37,375 nt of DNA. Origin: a virus. The notes under the pieces were generated by a model. The model saw only the letters and a list, made by a program, of their open reading frames with translations, was not told where the DNA came from and ran no database searches. Shown piece by piece: positions 22,844 through 30,706 of the stretch. The stretch is from positions 1-37,375 of the IMG/VR virus record IMGVR_UViG_3300046028_007538; one strand, given 5' to 3'. Positions within the stretch are counted from its first letter, which is position 1, and every line of letters starts with the position of its first letter. A program made the translations under genes and the position numbers.

Positions 22844-23011
22844 ATGAATAACATCCTCTCCCGCCTCAAAGAGAAGTCGACCTATGCTGGCCTTGCCGCC
22901 CTCCTTAGCGCCTTCGGCCTTGTCATCGACCCCTCCTTGTTTGGCCATGCCAGCACGATCCTCATCTCCCTCGTCGGCCTCTACGAAATCGTCCGCCGGG
23001 AGAAAGAATGA
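22844..23011 (+). CDS. Holin-like membrane protein 2
   Basis: A 55-residue protein starting MNNILSRLKEKSTYAGLAAL. One hydrophobic helix covers YAGLAALLSAFGLVID and a second covers ASTILISLVGLYEIV, ending VRREKE. The K-E-K-S-T and W/Y-A-G-L start is common among phage holins. It may work with the neighbouring membrane protein as a holin/antiholin pair. The stop overlaps the next gene (ATGA). Confidence 0.68.
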   Translation: MNNILSRLKEKSTYAGLAALLSAFGLVIDPSLFGHASTILISLVGLYEIVRREKE

Positions 23012-23184
23012 TCCACCCCGCCCAGATTGTCCTCGGCCTGCTCGCTACCGCCTTCTCCGTAGGAGCGCTCCTGCTCCTCGGTGGATGCGCCAGCATCGGC
23101 TCCCCGCAGCTCTGCCTCAAGACCGACTACGGCAATTTCTGCTACCAGCTCCCCGAGCTGCCCGCGCCGACCTCGAGCAAATGA
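23008..23184 (+). CDS. Small lipoprotein, candidate outer-membrane spanin
   Basis: A 58-residue protein starting MIHPAQIVLGLLATAFSVGA. The signal peptide ends in a lipobox LLGGC with the lipidated cysteine at C27. The mature 32 residues contain two further cysteines (LCLKTDYGNFCYQLP) and a proline-rich tail. Its position between holin and endolysin suggests a spanin-like or envelope-lysis role in a Gram-negative host. No inner-membrane spanin partner is visible, so a superinfection-exclusion lipoprotein is an alternative. Confidence 0.55.
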   Translation: MIHPAQIVLGLLATAFSVGALLLLGGCASIGSPQLCLKTDYGNFCYQLPELPAPTSSK

Positions 23185-23633
23185 CCTTCGACGAGCGAAC
23201 TGAGCGCAACATCTCGACGCTGCACCCGGCCGCCCAGCCGAGAGCGCGAGAATTTATGCGGCTCGCGCTCGACCTCGCAGGCAAGCACGGCGTGGCGGTC
23301 CGCATCATCAGCGGCCTGCGTAGCTACGCCGAGCAAGATGCGCTCTACGCCAAAGGCCGCACCACCGCAGGCCCGAAAGTCACCAACGCCCGCGCTGGAT
23401 TTTCCAATCACAATTTCGGCACCGCCTGGGACATCGGCCTCTTCAAGGGCAAATCCTACCTCACCGACTCGCCCATCTACACCGAGATCGGCCAAGCCGC
23501 CCGCAGCCTCGGCCTCACCTGGGGAGGGGATTTCAAAAGCTTCAAAGACACACCCCACTACGAAGTGCCTACCGGCCTCACCCTCGCCCAAATGCGCCAG
23601 CGAGTCGCCGCAGGCAAAGACATCTTCGCATGA
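23181..23633 (+). CDS. Endolysin, VanY/L-Ala-D-Glu peptidase type (M15)
   Basis: A 150-residue protein starting MTFDERTERNISTLHPAAQP. IISGLRSYAEQDALYAKGR and SNHNFGTAWDIGLF contain the zinc-binding H77 and D84; TPHYEV supplies the third ligand H126. This is the M15 peptidase signature (HxxxxxxD...H) found in T5- and A118-like endolysins that cut peptide cross-links of peptidoglycan. Four-base overlap with the lipoprotein gene. There is no signal peptide, so release needs the holin. Confidence 0.88.
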   Translation: MTFDERTERNISTLHPAAQPRAREFMRLALDLAGKHGVAVRIISGLRSYAEQDALYAKGRTTAGPKVTNARAGFSNHNFGTAWDIGLFKGKSYLTDSPIYTEIGQAARSLGLTWGGDFKSFKDTPHYEVPTGLTLAQMRQRVAAGKDIFA

Positions 23634-23648
23634 GCAAGCCCGACCCCC

Positions 23649-23674
23649 TTGACAAGGTTTCCCTATAATAAAAG
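23649..23674 (+). promoter_or_regulatory. Promoter-like motif TTGACA-N10-ATAATAAAAG
   Basis: TTGACA (23649-23654) and ATAATAAAAG (23665-23674) match the motif at 18560, with the gap one base longer. Preceded by ACCCCC in both. GGAG follows directly and the next ATG is at 23678, so part of the motif could also be the ribosome-binding region. Confidence 0.4.
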
Positions 23675-23677
23675 GAG

Positions 23678-25753
23678 ATGCCAGACGACCAGACCATCAC
23701 AGAAGGCGACGCCGGGTTTCTCGGCATGGCCTCGCGTCTCAATCCCCTCCAGCTCCAGCCGGGCATGGTCCAGTATGTCGAAAACATGCGCCTCGACCGA
23801 GGCGTGGCGCAGACCCGCAAGGGTGCCAAGCGCTTGGCGGAATCCATCGGCAACATCGGCGACCCGGTAACGGTGCCATTCCAACTCGCGCTGGACAAAT
23901 CCATTTCCTCCATCGCTCGCGGCGGCACCAGCAACCTCACCGCCACAGCCACTCTCACAGCGCATGGCTACGCCACGGACGACTATGTGAACATTCGCGG
24001 AGCCGCTCAATCGCAATACAACGGGAATTTCTACATCAGCGTGAGCGGAGCAAATACCTTCACCTACACGATGGCTGCCGACCCCGGCGCATCGGCCAGC
24101 GGCACGCTCCTCGCCAATCGTGGGCCGGTGATTCAAAATACCTACATCGGCGGCATCATAGGCGCTGGCATCTACAGCTCCCCACGGCTGGACAACAGCA
24201 ACGAATACATAGTCCTCGCCGGGCCTAACGCCTGCTACCTGTGGCGCGACGGTGCAGCCCTGCAAACCATTTCCTACCCGACCACCGATACCATAGCGGG
24301 AGGCGACGACATCGAGATCATCCAGGCATTTGACAAACTCTACCTCCTGCGCACCCGGGAGGAGCCGCTCTTCCGTATCCAGACGCTTGAGCAGACGAGC
24401 GGCACAGCCACGGCCACTACCATTGGCACACACCCCTACCAGATCGGAGAGGTGGTGCGCATCAGCGGGGCAGGGGAGGCCGGATATCTGGCGGATTTCG
24501 AGGTTACTGCGAGAACCTCCACGCAATTTTCCTTCGCCGTGCCCGCTGCCACAGCCGCCACAGCCACAGGACAAATCATCGCCCAGCGGGTGCAGGCTGC
24601 CTTGGTGTGGGATGGCGTGCTGGCAAATGCTTTTACGCGAGTGGCCCAAGGCACGCATCCGATTGGAGTCACCTACTCGGGCCTGCCATCGACAAGCACG
24701 GCCACCTACCTGAATAACACGCTCATCATCGCCCGCAACCGCGACGAGCTGCTCATCTCGGATGTTTTCGACGCCGAGACCTACGATCCCGTTTCCAAAT
24801 CCTTCCGCGCCAATGCGGGCAGCAACGACTACATTGTAGCTCTGCACCCCTATGCCGAGGGCCAAGTGCTCGTCTTCTGCCGCAAATCCATCTGGCTTGC
24901 CACGCCTGTCTTCGGGGAGGATGGAGTTACCCTCGACGGTGGACGATCCAGCCTGCAACTCCTCACCAACGAAGTGGGCTGCTCCGCCCACCGCAGCATT
25001 GCCACCGCAGGCGTGTATGTCTTTTTCTTGAGCGACAACGGCGTTTACCGCCTCGACAATCAATTTGACCTTAAGCTGCGCGGATCCACGCAGACACTCT
25101 CGGACCCCATCGCCGACCTCGTTGGCGGCATCAATGCCACGGCAGCGCACCTGAGCAATGGCATCTACCACGGCAACCGCTACTACCTCGCCCTTCCGCT
25201 CGGCACCAGCACACAGCCGAACAGCCTCTTTGCTTTCAACATGCTCAACCAACAATGGGAGAGCCGCGACACCTACGGATTTCCCATAGACCGCCTACTC
25301 GTCTCGGACTACGGCACCGAGCGCCGCCTCTTTGCCGCCACCGCCGCTGGCAAGCTCTTCCTCCTCGACGAGCAAGAGAGCGGAGCGGATGACACCGCCT
25401 CCGGCCTCGGCACCAGCAATGTGGCGGGCCTCCTGCTCACCCGCCGTTATGGATTCGACGGCCTCAACGCCAAGCGCCTCCTGCGGGCTAAAGCCAGCGT
25501 CGTGCTTGATGCCGGTGCCGCCTGCACGCTCGATGCCGTGACCACCGACTACGATAAGGACTTCCAGATCGCCTCCCTCACAAACGCAAGCGGGAGCACC
25601 GAGGACTACACCATCAAAGCTCCCCTCCGCTGCAAAGCCACCGCCCTCGATCTCCGGTTCCGCACCTCCGCCGGCCGCCCTATCCTCCGCACCATCACCG
25701 CCGAAGCCGCCCGCTCCGGCATGTCGCCGCAAGAAACCCGAACCCTCAATTAA
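23678..25753 (+). CDS. Tail nozzle or stabilisation protein (P22 gp10-like)
   Basis: A 691-residue protein starting MPDDQTITEGDAGFLGMASR. N-terminal FLGMASRLNPLQLQPGMVQY and NMRLDRGVAQTRKGAKRLAE are typical openings of podovirus nozzle or stabilisation proteins. The rest consists of many strands that read like beta-propeller blades (LYLLRTREEPLFRIQTLEQT, VLVFCRKSIWLATPVFGEDG). In P22 and related phages, gp10 closes the tail tube beneath gp4. The gene follows the lysis cassette with its own promoter-like motif. Its C-terminal half includes a long variable domain (residues about 560-690). Confidence 0.7.
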   Translation: MPDDQTITEGDAGFLGMASRLNPLQLQPGMVQYVENMRLDRGVAQTRKGAKRLAESIGNIGDPVTVPFQLALDKSISSIARGGTSNLTATATLTAHGYATDDYVNIRGAAQSQYNGNFYISVSGANTFTYTMAADPGASASGTLLANRGPVIQNTYIGGIIGAGIYSSPRLDNSNEYIVLAGPNACYLWRDGAALQTISYPTTDTIAGGDDIEIIQAFDKLYLLRTREEPLFRIQTLEQTSGTATATTIGTHPYQIGEVVRISGAGEAGYLADFEVTARTSTQFSFAVPAATAATATGQIIAQRVQAALVWDGVLANAFTRVAQGTHPIGVTYSGLPSTSTATYLNNTLIIARNRDELLISDVFDAETYDPVSKSFRANAGSNDYIVALHPYAEGQVLVFCRKSIWLATPVFGEDGVTLDGGRSSLQLLTNEVGCSAHRSIATAGVYVFFLSDNGVYRLDNQFDLKLRGSTQTLSDPIADLVGGINATAAHLSNGIYHGNRYYLALPLGTSTQPNSLFAFNMLNQQWESRDTYGFPIDRLLVSDYGTERRLFAATAAGKLFLLDEQESGADDTASGLGTSNVAGLLLTRRYGFDGLNAKRLLRAKASVVLDAGAACTLDAVTTDYDKDFQIASLTNASGSTEDYTIKAPLRCKATALDLRFRTSAGRPILRTITAEAARSGMSPQETRTLN

Positions 25754-25755
25754 CC

Positions 25756-26415
25756 ATGGCCACCGTCACCCCAGGAAAAGTTTTTACCTCCAACGAAATC
25801 GTCACCCCGGCAAACCTCAACCTGCTCGGCAAGCCATCGGTCGCCCTCGCAAATAACGAGGTGACAACTTTAACAATCGCCGATGGCGCTGTCACTCAAG
25901 CCAAGCTCAACTCCAGCGTCACGTTTGTGCCGACTGGAGCCATCATGCCGTTTGCCATGAACACCGCGCCAAGCGGTTGGCTTGCCGCTAATGGGAATGA
26001 GTATTCCAAGACAGGCACATACGCTGCTTTATTTGCGGTGATCGGCGCGACCTACGGCGAGACCAATGGATCCGGCAGCACTGGCACGACGCATTTCCGC
26101 GTGCCCGACCTGTGCGGATATTTCGTGCGCGGCTCTGGAACAAATAGGGACGGCACGGCCTCTGGCACATTTGGACAGAAGCAAGCAGATGCCGTTGGGC
26201 CGCATACGCATGGGTATGATGATTATTACCAATCTTCATCATTAAGCAAAATAAACGACAATGACAGAACGGATGCAGCAAGTATCCGTATGGTTAATGT
26301 CGATATAGTTGAAACAAACGTAGATCTTAATCGGACAACAAAAAGCCAATCCCCCGCCTCCACCACCGAGACCCGACCCGACAACATCGCCATGTTGTAT
26401 TGCATTAAAGCCTAA
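25756..26415 (+). CDS. Phage tail collar domain protein
   Basis: A 219-residue protein starting MATVTPGKVFTSNEIVTPAN. The segment VPTGAIMPFAMNTAPSGWLA and the following GATYGETNGSGSTGTTHFRVPD plus GYFVRG are the tail collar domain (PF07484), in which a tail protein forms the receptor-facing knob. N-terminal residues 1-60 resemble fibre-attachment domains. The C-terminal 50 residues are encoded by AT-rich DNA (about 26200-26345), unlike the rest, so this tip may have been exchanged. The stop and next start share a base. Confidence 0.82.
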   Translation: MATVTPGKVFTSNEIVTPANLNLLGKPSVALANNEVTTLTIADGAVTQAKLNSSVTFVPTGAIMPFAMNTAPSGWLAANGNEYSKTGTYAALFAVIGATYGETNGSGSTGTTHFRVPDLCGYFVRGSGTNRDGTASGTFGQKQADAVGPHTHGYDDYYQSSSLSKINDNDRTDAASIRMVNVDIVETNVDLNRTTKSQSPASTTETRPDNIAMLYCIKA

Positions 26416-26810
26416 TGACCCCCTTCGACAAAGCCATCCTCTGGCAGCGCGAGCATAGCACCGAGCCCTTCGAGGATCTCCTCGCTTGGCATCTGCGCCA
26501 CGGCCTTGTCCATAGCACCCCCACCGTCTTCCTCCTCGCCCACGAAGCCCACTACTCCCCCGAGACCAATACCATGACCTACGACCTCCCCCCCAACGCC
26601 TGGTTTGTCGAGCTCGCCGCATCGGTCGGCCACGCGAACCCCGTCCGCGAATTTCTCCGCGTCGCCACGCACCCCCAAGAGTGGGCCATCTGGCACCGCC
26701 GCAATTCCTTCCAACCCCACGCCTACCCATGGGCCAAACTCGCCCGCCGCGTCGGCCTTGGAGGGACGACCTCCGTGTCGTCCGTAGCTTCCGAAAGGGG
26801 GGTAGCATAA
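26415..26810 (+). CDS. Hypothetical phage protein
   Basis: A 131-residue protein starting MTPFDKAILWQREHSTEPFE. W-x-R-E-H and the internal F-x-D-L-L-A-W-H-L-R-H-G-L-V and the later ETNTMTYDLPPNAWFVELAA segments give an alpha/beta protein with many aromatics. It overlaps the neighbours by single bases (TAATG on both sides), so it is co-transcribed with the collar and the following virion gene. Function unknown. Confidence 0.6.
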   Translation: MTPFDKAILWQREHSTEPFEDLLAWHLRHGLVHSTPTVFLLAHEAHYSPETNTMTYDLPPNAWFVELAASVGHANPVREFLRVATHPQEWAIWHRRNSFQPHAYPWAKLARRVGLGGTTSVSSVASERGVA

Positions 26811-27985
26811 TGGGCGGTTCCTCAGCACAAAAACCAAAGGAACAAAAAGCTCCACCACAAGCGCAGCCTATCGACTACGGCGCTTTGATGGCGCAATCGC
26901 GTGGAGCCGCTAAAGAGGACTACCGCGACCAGCTCAACGCGCAGATCGAAGCCTATCCGAAACTCGAAGCCCTCCAGCTTGGCACGGTTGGCAAGCTCTC
27001 CGATAGCCTCTCTGGCAACAACAACGCCTACACCCAACGCGCCACCAACCAACTCATCGCCGCCGAAGACCAAGTCACCCAACTCGGCCGCATTGGCGAC
27101 TACACCGAGCAGCTCGGCTACGCCGCCGCCCGCGACCTTGAAGGAACGGACATCGAACGCGAGCTTCAACGCCAAGCCACCAGCGAACTCGCCCTCGGCC
27201 GCAGCCTGAGCCCCGAGCAGGAGCGCCAAGCCACCCAGCAAGCCCGCGCCGGAATGGCTGCCCGCGGCCTTGGAGTCGGCACTGGAGCCCTCGCTGCCGA
27301 AGTGCTAAACCGCGATGCCTACGCCACCGAGCGCGAAGCGAGCCGCCGCAACTTTGCTGGATCCACCAATCAAATGCTTGCCAGCAACCGTCAAAACCGC
27401 ATCGGCCAAGTCGGCACCGTCCTCGGCCAGTCCGCCAACACCAGGATGAACCAAGCCAACCTCCGCAGCAGCCTCGCCGGTGCTAACATCACCATCGACC
27501 CCTACGCCCGCGCCATGAACCCCGCCCTCGGCATGGGGGCCAGCACCCTCGGCAACTCCGGCCAGATGATCGGCAACACCTACTCGAACGCCAACCAAAT
27601 GGCCGGAAATGTCGCAGGCGTCAACGCCTCCATGCTCGACTCCCGCTGGAACACCGTGCAAAACAACAACGCCTCCCTGCAAGGCGCCTACATGGGAGCC
27701 AAGGCGAGCGACAATGCCGCGAATATGGGCCTCCAAGGAGCAGCCATGGGAGCCAGCGCCGTCATCGGAGCCGCCGCTGCCGCCTGCTGGGTAGCCCGCG
27801 CCGCCTTCGGCACGGCCACTACTCGTTGGGTGGAATACCGCCGCGCCATGCTCCGCCATGCCAGCGACCGCACGATCCGCCTCTACTGCCAGCACGGCCA
27901 ATCCATCGCCGCCGCCATCACCACGCCACTCCGCCGCCTCCTCGCCCGCCTCACACTCCGCACCCTTCAATGGTCTTGGAACTAA
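26810..27985 (+). CDS. Virion-type protein with a CFI-box-like C-terminus
   Basis: A 391-residue protein starting MGGSSAQKPKEQKAPPQAQP. About residues 20-320 are Gln/Asn/Ala-rich helix with repetitive NANQMAG and GLGVGTGALAAEV segments, typical of podovirus internal virion proteins. The alanine-rich stretch GAAAAA precedes C326, which opens CWVARAAFGTATTRWVEYRR. This resembles the C-terminal motif C-F-I-A-T-A-A-Y-G of the CFI-box class, followed by a basic helical tail. The start at 26810 overlaps the previous stop. The last 16 bases overlap the YcaO gene, which makes the two co-expressed. Confidence 0.72.
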   Translation: MGGSSAQKPKEQKAPPQAQPIDYGALMAQSRGAAKEDYRDQLNAQIEAYPKLEALQLGTVGKLSDSLSGNNNAYTQRATNQLIAAEDQVTQLGRIGDYTEQLGYAAARDLEGTDIERELQRQATSELALGRSLSPEQERQATQQARAGMAARGLGVGTGALAAEVLNRDAYATEREASRRNFAGSTNQMLASNRQNRIGQVGTVLGQSANTRMNQANLRSSLAGANITIDPYARAMNPALGMGASTLGNSGQMIGNTYSNANQMAGNVAGVNASMLDSRWNTVQNNNASLQGAYMGAKASDNAANMGLQGAAMGASAVIGAAAAACWVARAAFGTATTRWVEYRRAMLRHASDRTIRLYCQHGQSIAAAITTPLRRLLARLTLRTLQWSWN

Positions 27986-29145
27986 CAGAGAAAATCCGAC
28001 TCGAAGGAGCCCACCGCGCCTGCACGCCCGAGCAAACGCTCGAGCGCATGCGGCCGCATTTCCACGCCGCAGGCATTACCCGCCTCGCCGAGATCACCGG
28101 GCTCGACCGCATCGGTATCTGTGTCGCCCAGTGCATCCGGCCAGATGCCATAGTGCTGGCCGTAGATTCCGGCAAAGGAGCCACTCCTGCCGCAGCGAAA
28201 TGCTCGGCTATGATGGAAGGCTTCGAGCGCCATGTCGGCGAGACCAGCCTCCCCCGGCACATCCTCGCCACCGCAGCGCAGCTCGGCGACAAAGCCGAGA
28301 CCCGCCTGCCGCTCTCCAAGGGAGCTGTCTTCCACCCCACCGCTCTCATGCCGTGGACCGAGGTGCGCGGCCTACAGAGTGGATCCGCTCGCATGGTGCC
28401 TACCGACACCGTGCGCCTCCTCGCCCGTCCAGACCCCGCCCCGCTTACCAGCCTGCCATTTGCAACCACAAGCAACGGCCTCTCCTCTGGCAACACCTAC
28501 GCCGAAGCTGTCTGCGGTGGCCTCTACGAGTGCATCGAACGCGACGCCACAGCCATCGCCCAGCACAGGCTACAAGATTTTCCCCGTGTCGATCTCGACA
28601 CCATCACCGACCCCACCGTAGCCCGGCTCGTCCGCACACTGCGAGACGCCGACATCACCCCCGTGCTCCTCGATGTCACCAGCGACATCGGCCTGCCCAC
28701 CTACATAGCCTACCTCATCGACTGCGAGAGCGGCTGCGGAGTCAATAAAGGCTACGCCGCTCACCTCGATCCAGCCGTGGCCCAAGCCCGTGCTCTCACC
28801 GAGACCATCCAAGCCCGCGCCGTATGGATCGCCGGGAGCCGCGACGACTTCCTCCACGCCCGCTACGAGATGGTCAAAGCCACCGACTCCTCCGCCATTC
28901 TCGCCCGCCTCTACAAGCACGCCACCATTAGCGCAAACGCCCATCCCGACCGCTCCCGCGACACCTTTGAGGCAGACATAGACATCCTGCTCGCTCTCCT
29001 CGATGCCGCCGGTATTTCCGAGCCACTCGTCTATGAGTTCCCCCACGACTACCCATGCGCCGTGGTGCGAATCATAACCCCCACGCTGGAAGGCTACACC
29101 TTCGACTACTCGCAACCAGGCCATCGCGCCAGGAGGGCGAAATGA
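27970..29145 (+). CDS. YcaO-domain ATP-dependent peptide-modifying enzyme
   Basis: A 391-residue protein starting MVLELTEKIRLEGAHRACTP. YcaO ATP-binding motifs are in order: S79-x3-E83-x2-E86-R87 (KCSAMMEGFER), E187-x2-E190-R191 (LYECIER), and E278-x2-Q281-x-R283 (TETIQAR). YcaO enzymes phosphorylate a peptide amide, letting sulfur or a side chain attack; TfuA-associated types form thioamides. The C-terminus GHRARRAK lacks the Pro-rich end typical of azoline-forming cyclodehydratases, and no cyclodehydratase partner is present. It is followed directly by TfuA (ATGA overlap). The 16-base overlap with the virion gene shows late expression. Its presence in a phage is unusual. Confidence 0.88.
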   Translation: MVLELTEKIRLEGAHRACTPEQTLERMRPHFHAAGITRLAEITGLDRIGICVAQCIRPDAIVLAVDSGKGATPAAAKCSAMMEGFERHVGETSLPRHILATAAQLGDKAETRLPLSKGAVFHPTALMPWTEVRGLQSGSARMVPTDTVRLLARPDPAPLTSLPFATTSNGLSSGNTYAEAVCGGLYECIERDATAIAQHRLQDFPRVDLDTITDPTVARLVRTLRDADITPVLLDVTSDIGLPTYIAYLIDCESGCGVNKGYAAHLDPAVAQARALTETIQARAVWIAGSRDDFLHARYEMVKATDSSAILARLYKHATISANAHPDRSRDTFEADIDILLALLDAAGISEPLVYEFPHDYPCAVVRIITPTLEGYTFDYSQPGHRARRAK

Positions 29146-30158
29146 AAATCTTCCTCGGCCCCACACGCCCCGGCAATATCCCCGCCGATGCCGACCTCCG
29201 CCCCCCGGCCCAGCAAGGCGACATCGCCGCCGCCGCTCTCGAAGGCCCAGATACCATCCTCCTCATCGACGGCCTCTTTCACCAAAGCCTCGCCCCCTGG
29301 CACAAGGAAATCCTCTTCGCCATCGAGCAGGGATGCCGCGTCATTGGAGCAGGCAGCCTCGGCGCACTCCGCGCCGTCGAGTGCGCCCGCTACGGAGCCG
29401 AGCCCGTCGGCATCATCGCCGGGTGGTATGCCGACGAATCCTGCACCGACGATGCCGATGTAGCCCTCGCCCACGGCCACGCCGAAGACGGCTACCGCGC
29501 CCTCTCCATTCCAATCGTCAACCTCCGCGCCACCGCCGAGTGCCTCGTCGCCGACGGCCTCCTGCCGGCGGCCGACCTCGCAGGCATCCTCGCCACAGCC
29601 CGCAGCATCTACTATGTCGAGCGCAGTTGGACCCGCCTCCGCCAAGCCCTCGGCCCCGTAGCAGACCTCCTCCGCGAGAACTACATCGACCAGAAAGCCC
29701 TCGACGCCGAGGAAGCCATCCGCCACGCCCAGCATGTCGCCGCGCCCCTCCAGCGCGACACTCCCCTCCACACGCACAGCGCCTATTTCCTCGCCCTCCT
29801 CGCCAACGACCTGCCAACCGGCGATGGGCAACGCCAGCACCACCTCACCAGCGAAGCCGACCGCACCCTCGCCACCGACCGCCACCTCGTCTCCGAGTTG
29901 GCCCAACTCCTCGGCATCGTCACCACCCCCGAAGACATCTTCGCCGCCAGCACCCGCATGTGGCAGCGCCTCGGCATCACCGACTCCACCGCCGCGCAAG
30001 CCTGGCTCACCGACCACGCCTGGACCGACCAGCAATGGTTCGCCCACGCCCAGCGCGAAGCCCTCCGCCAAGCCGCCCGCGATTGGCACGCCGCCACCGG
30101 AGCCTGCTTCGATACCGTCCCACTCACCCTCGCCCACAAACTCCTCAACCCCGCCTAA
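29142..30158 (+). CDS. TfuA-like partner protein of YcaO
   Basis: A 338-residue protein starting MKIFLGPTRPGNIPADADLR. The TfuA core is visible: FLGPTRP, ILLIDGLFHQSLAPWHKEIL, VIGAGSLGALRAVECARYG (about 67-85), the acidic DDADVALAHG (about 103-112) and GYRALSIPIVNLRAT. TfuA partners YcaO in thioamide formation, probably helping to deliver sulfur, as known from methyl-coenzyme M reductase and thioviridamide pathways. AGGAGGG at 29131-29137 supports the start, which overlaps the YcaO stop. The second half (150-338) is helical, longer than the TfuA core and of unknown role. Confidence 0.86.
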   Translation: MKIFLGPTRPGNIPADADLRPPAQQGDIAAAALEGPDTILLIDGLFHQSLAPWHKEILFAIEQGCRVIGAGSLGALRAVECARYGAEPVGIIAGWYADESCTDDADVALAHGHAEDGYRALSIPIVNLRATAECLVADGLLPAADLAGILATARSIYYVERSWTRLRQALGPVADLLRENYIDQKALDAEEAIRHAQHVAAPLQRDTPLHTHSAYFLALLANDLPTGDGQRQHHLTSEADRTLATDRHLVSELAQLLGIVTTPEDIFAASTRMWQRLGITDSTAAQAWLTDHAWTDQQWFAHAQREALRQAARDWHAATGACFDTVPLTLAHKLLNPA

Positions 30159-30164
30159 ACCCCC

Positions 30165-30704
30165 ATGCAATACGCCCCCGCCGTCACCGACCGCTCCGCC
30201 GAGATTTACGCCCAAGGTGCCAACAACGCCACCAACATCCGCGCCCAAGGCCAAGCCAACTTTCAGAATTCCCTCACCTCCTCCTTCAACACAGCCATGG
30301 GCATGGTTAGCAATAATATAGAGAAATCCCAAGAAAACCGCATCGCCTCCGACGGCGCCAATGCCAAATTCGACATGCTCAAAGGCATGAAAAAAACCGA
30401 CGGCAGCGATCTTTTCACTCAAGACACCATCGATAAATTCGACACCATGCCGCTCGGCAAGCGCCAAGCCTATGTCCAAACGGCAGAATCTATTATGGAC
30501 GACGATCTCAAGCGTTGGATGTATTCTCAGCAATACAACGCCCAAAACAACCGCGTGAACGCGCAGATGCTCGCCCAGCAACCCGCCGCCAACCAAGTCC
30601 CCATGAGCCCATCGGTTAATCCGGCGCCAGCAACCAATCCAGCCCCGGCACCAGCAGCTCCATACACCTTTAACCCGCAAATCAGAACCTCACCGGCTAA
30701 CTAA
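30165..30704 (+). CDS. Putative internal virion protein
   Basis: A 179-residue protein starting MQYAPAVTDRSAEIYAQGAN. It is Gln/Asn/Ala-rich and helical (NIRAQGQANFQNSLTSSFNT) with a C-terminal Pro-Ala tail (NPAPATNPAPAPAAPYTF). This composition is common in ejection proteins packaged with the genome. It starts six bases after the TfuA stop, so TfuA is embedded in one transcript with virion genes. No family recognised. Confidence 0.58.
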   Translation: MQYAPAVTDRSAEIYAQGANNATNIRAQGQANFQNSLTSSFNTAMGMVSNNIEKSQENRIASDGANAKFDMLKGMKKTDGSDLFTQDTIDKFDTMPLGKRQAYVQTAESIMDDDLKRWMYSQQYNAQNNRVNAQMLAQQPAANQVPMSPSVNPAPATNPAPAPAAPYTFNPQIRTSPAN

Positions 30705-30706
30705 CT

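Noticed and set aside
23663-25255. Minus-strand open frame opposite the nozzle protein
   Set aside because: Composition of a shadow frame, no motif and no promoter.
27858-28748. Arg/His/Pro-rich plus-strand frame over the YcaO gene, considered as a precursor peptide source
   Set aside because: It is a frame-shifted reading of YcaO with compositional bias and has no leader/core pattern.
29106-30680. Minus-strand open frame opposite TfuA
   Set aside because: Extremely Gly/Val-rich shadow; TfuA motifs on the plus strand are clear.
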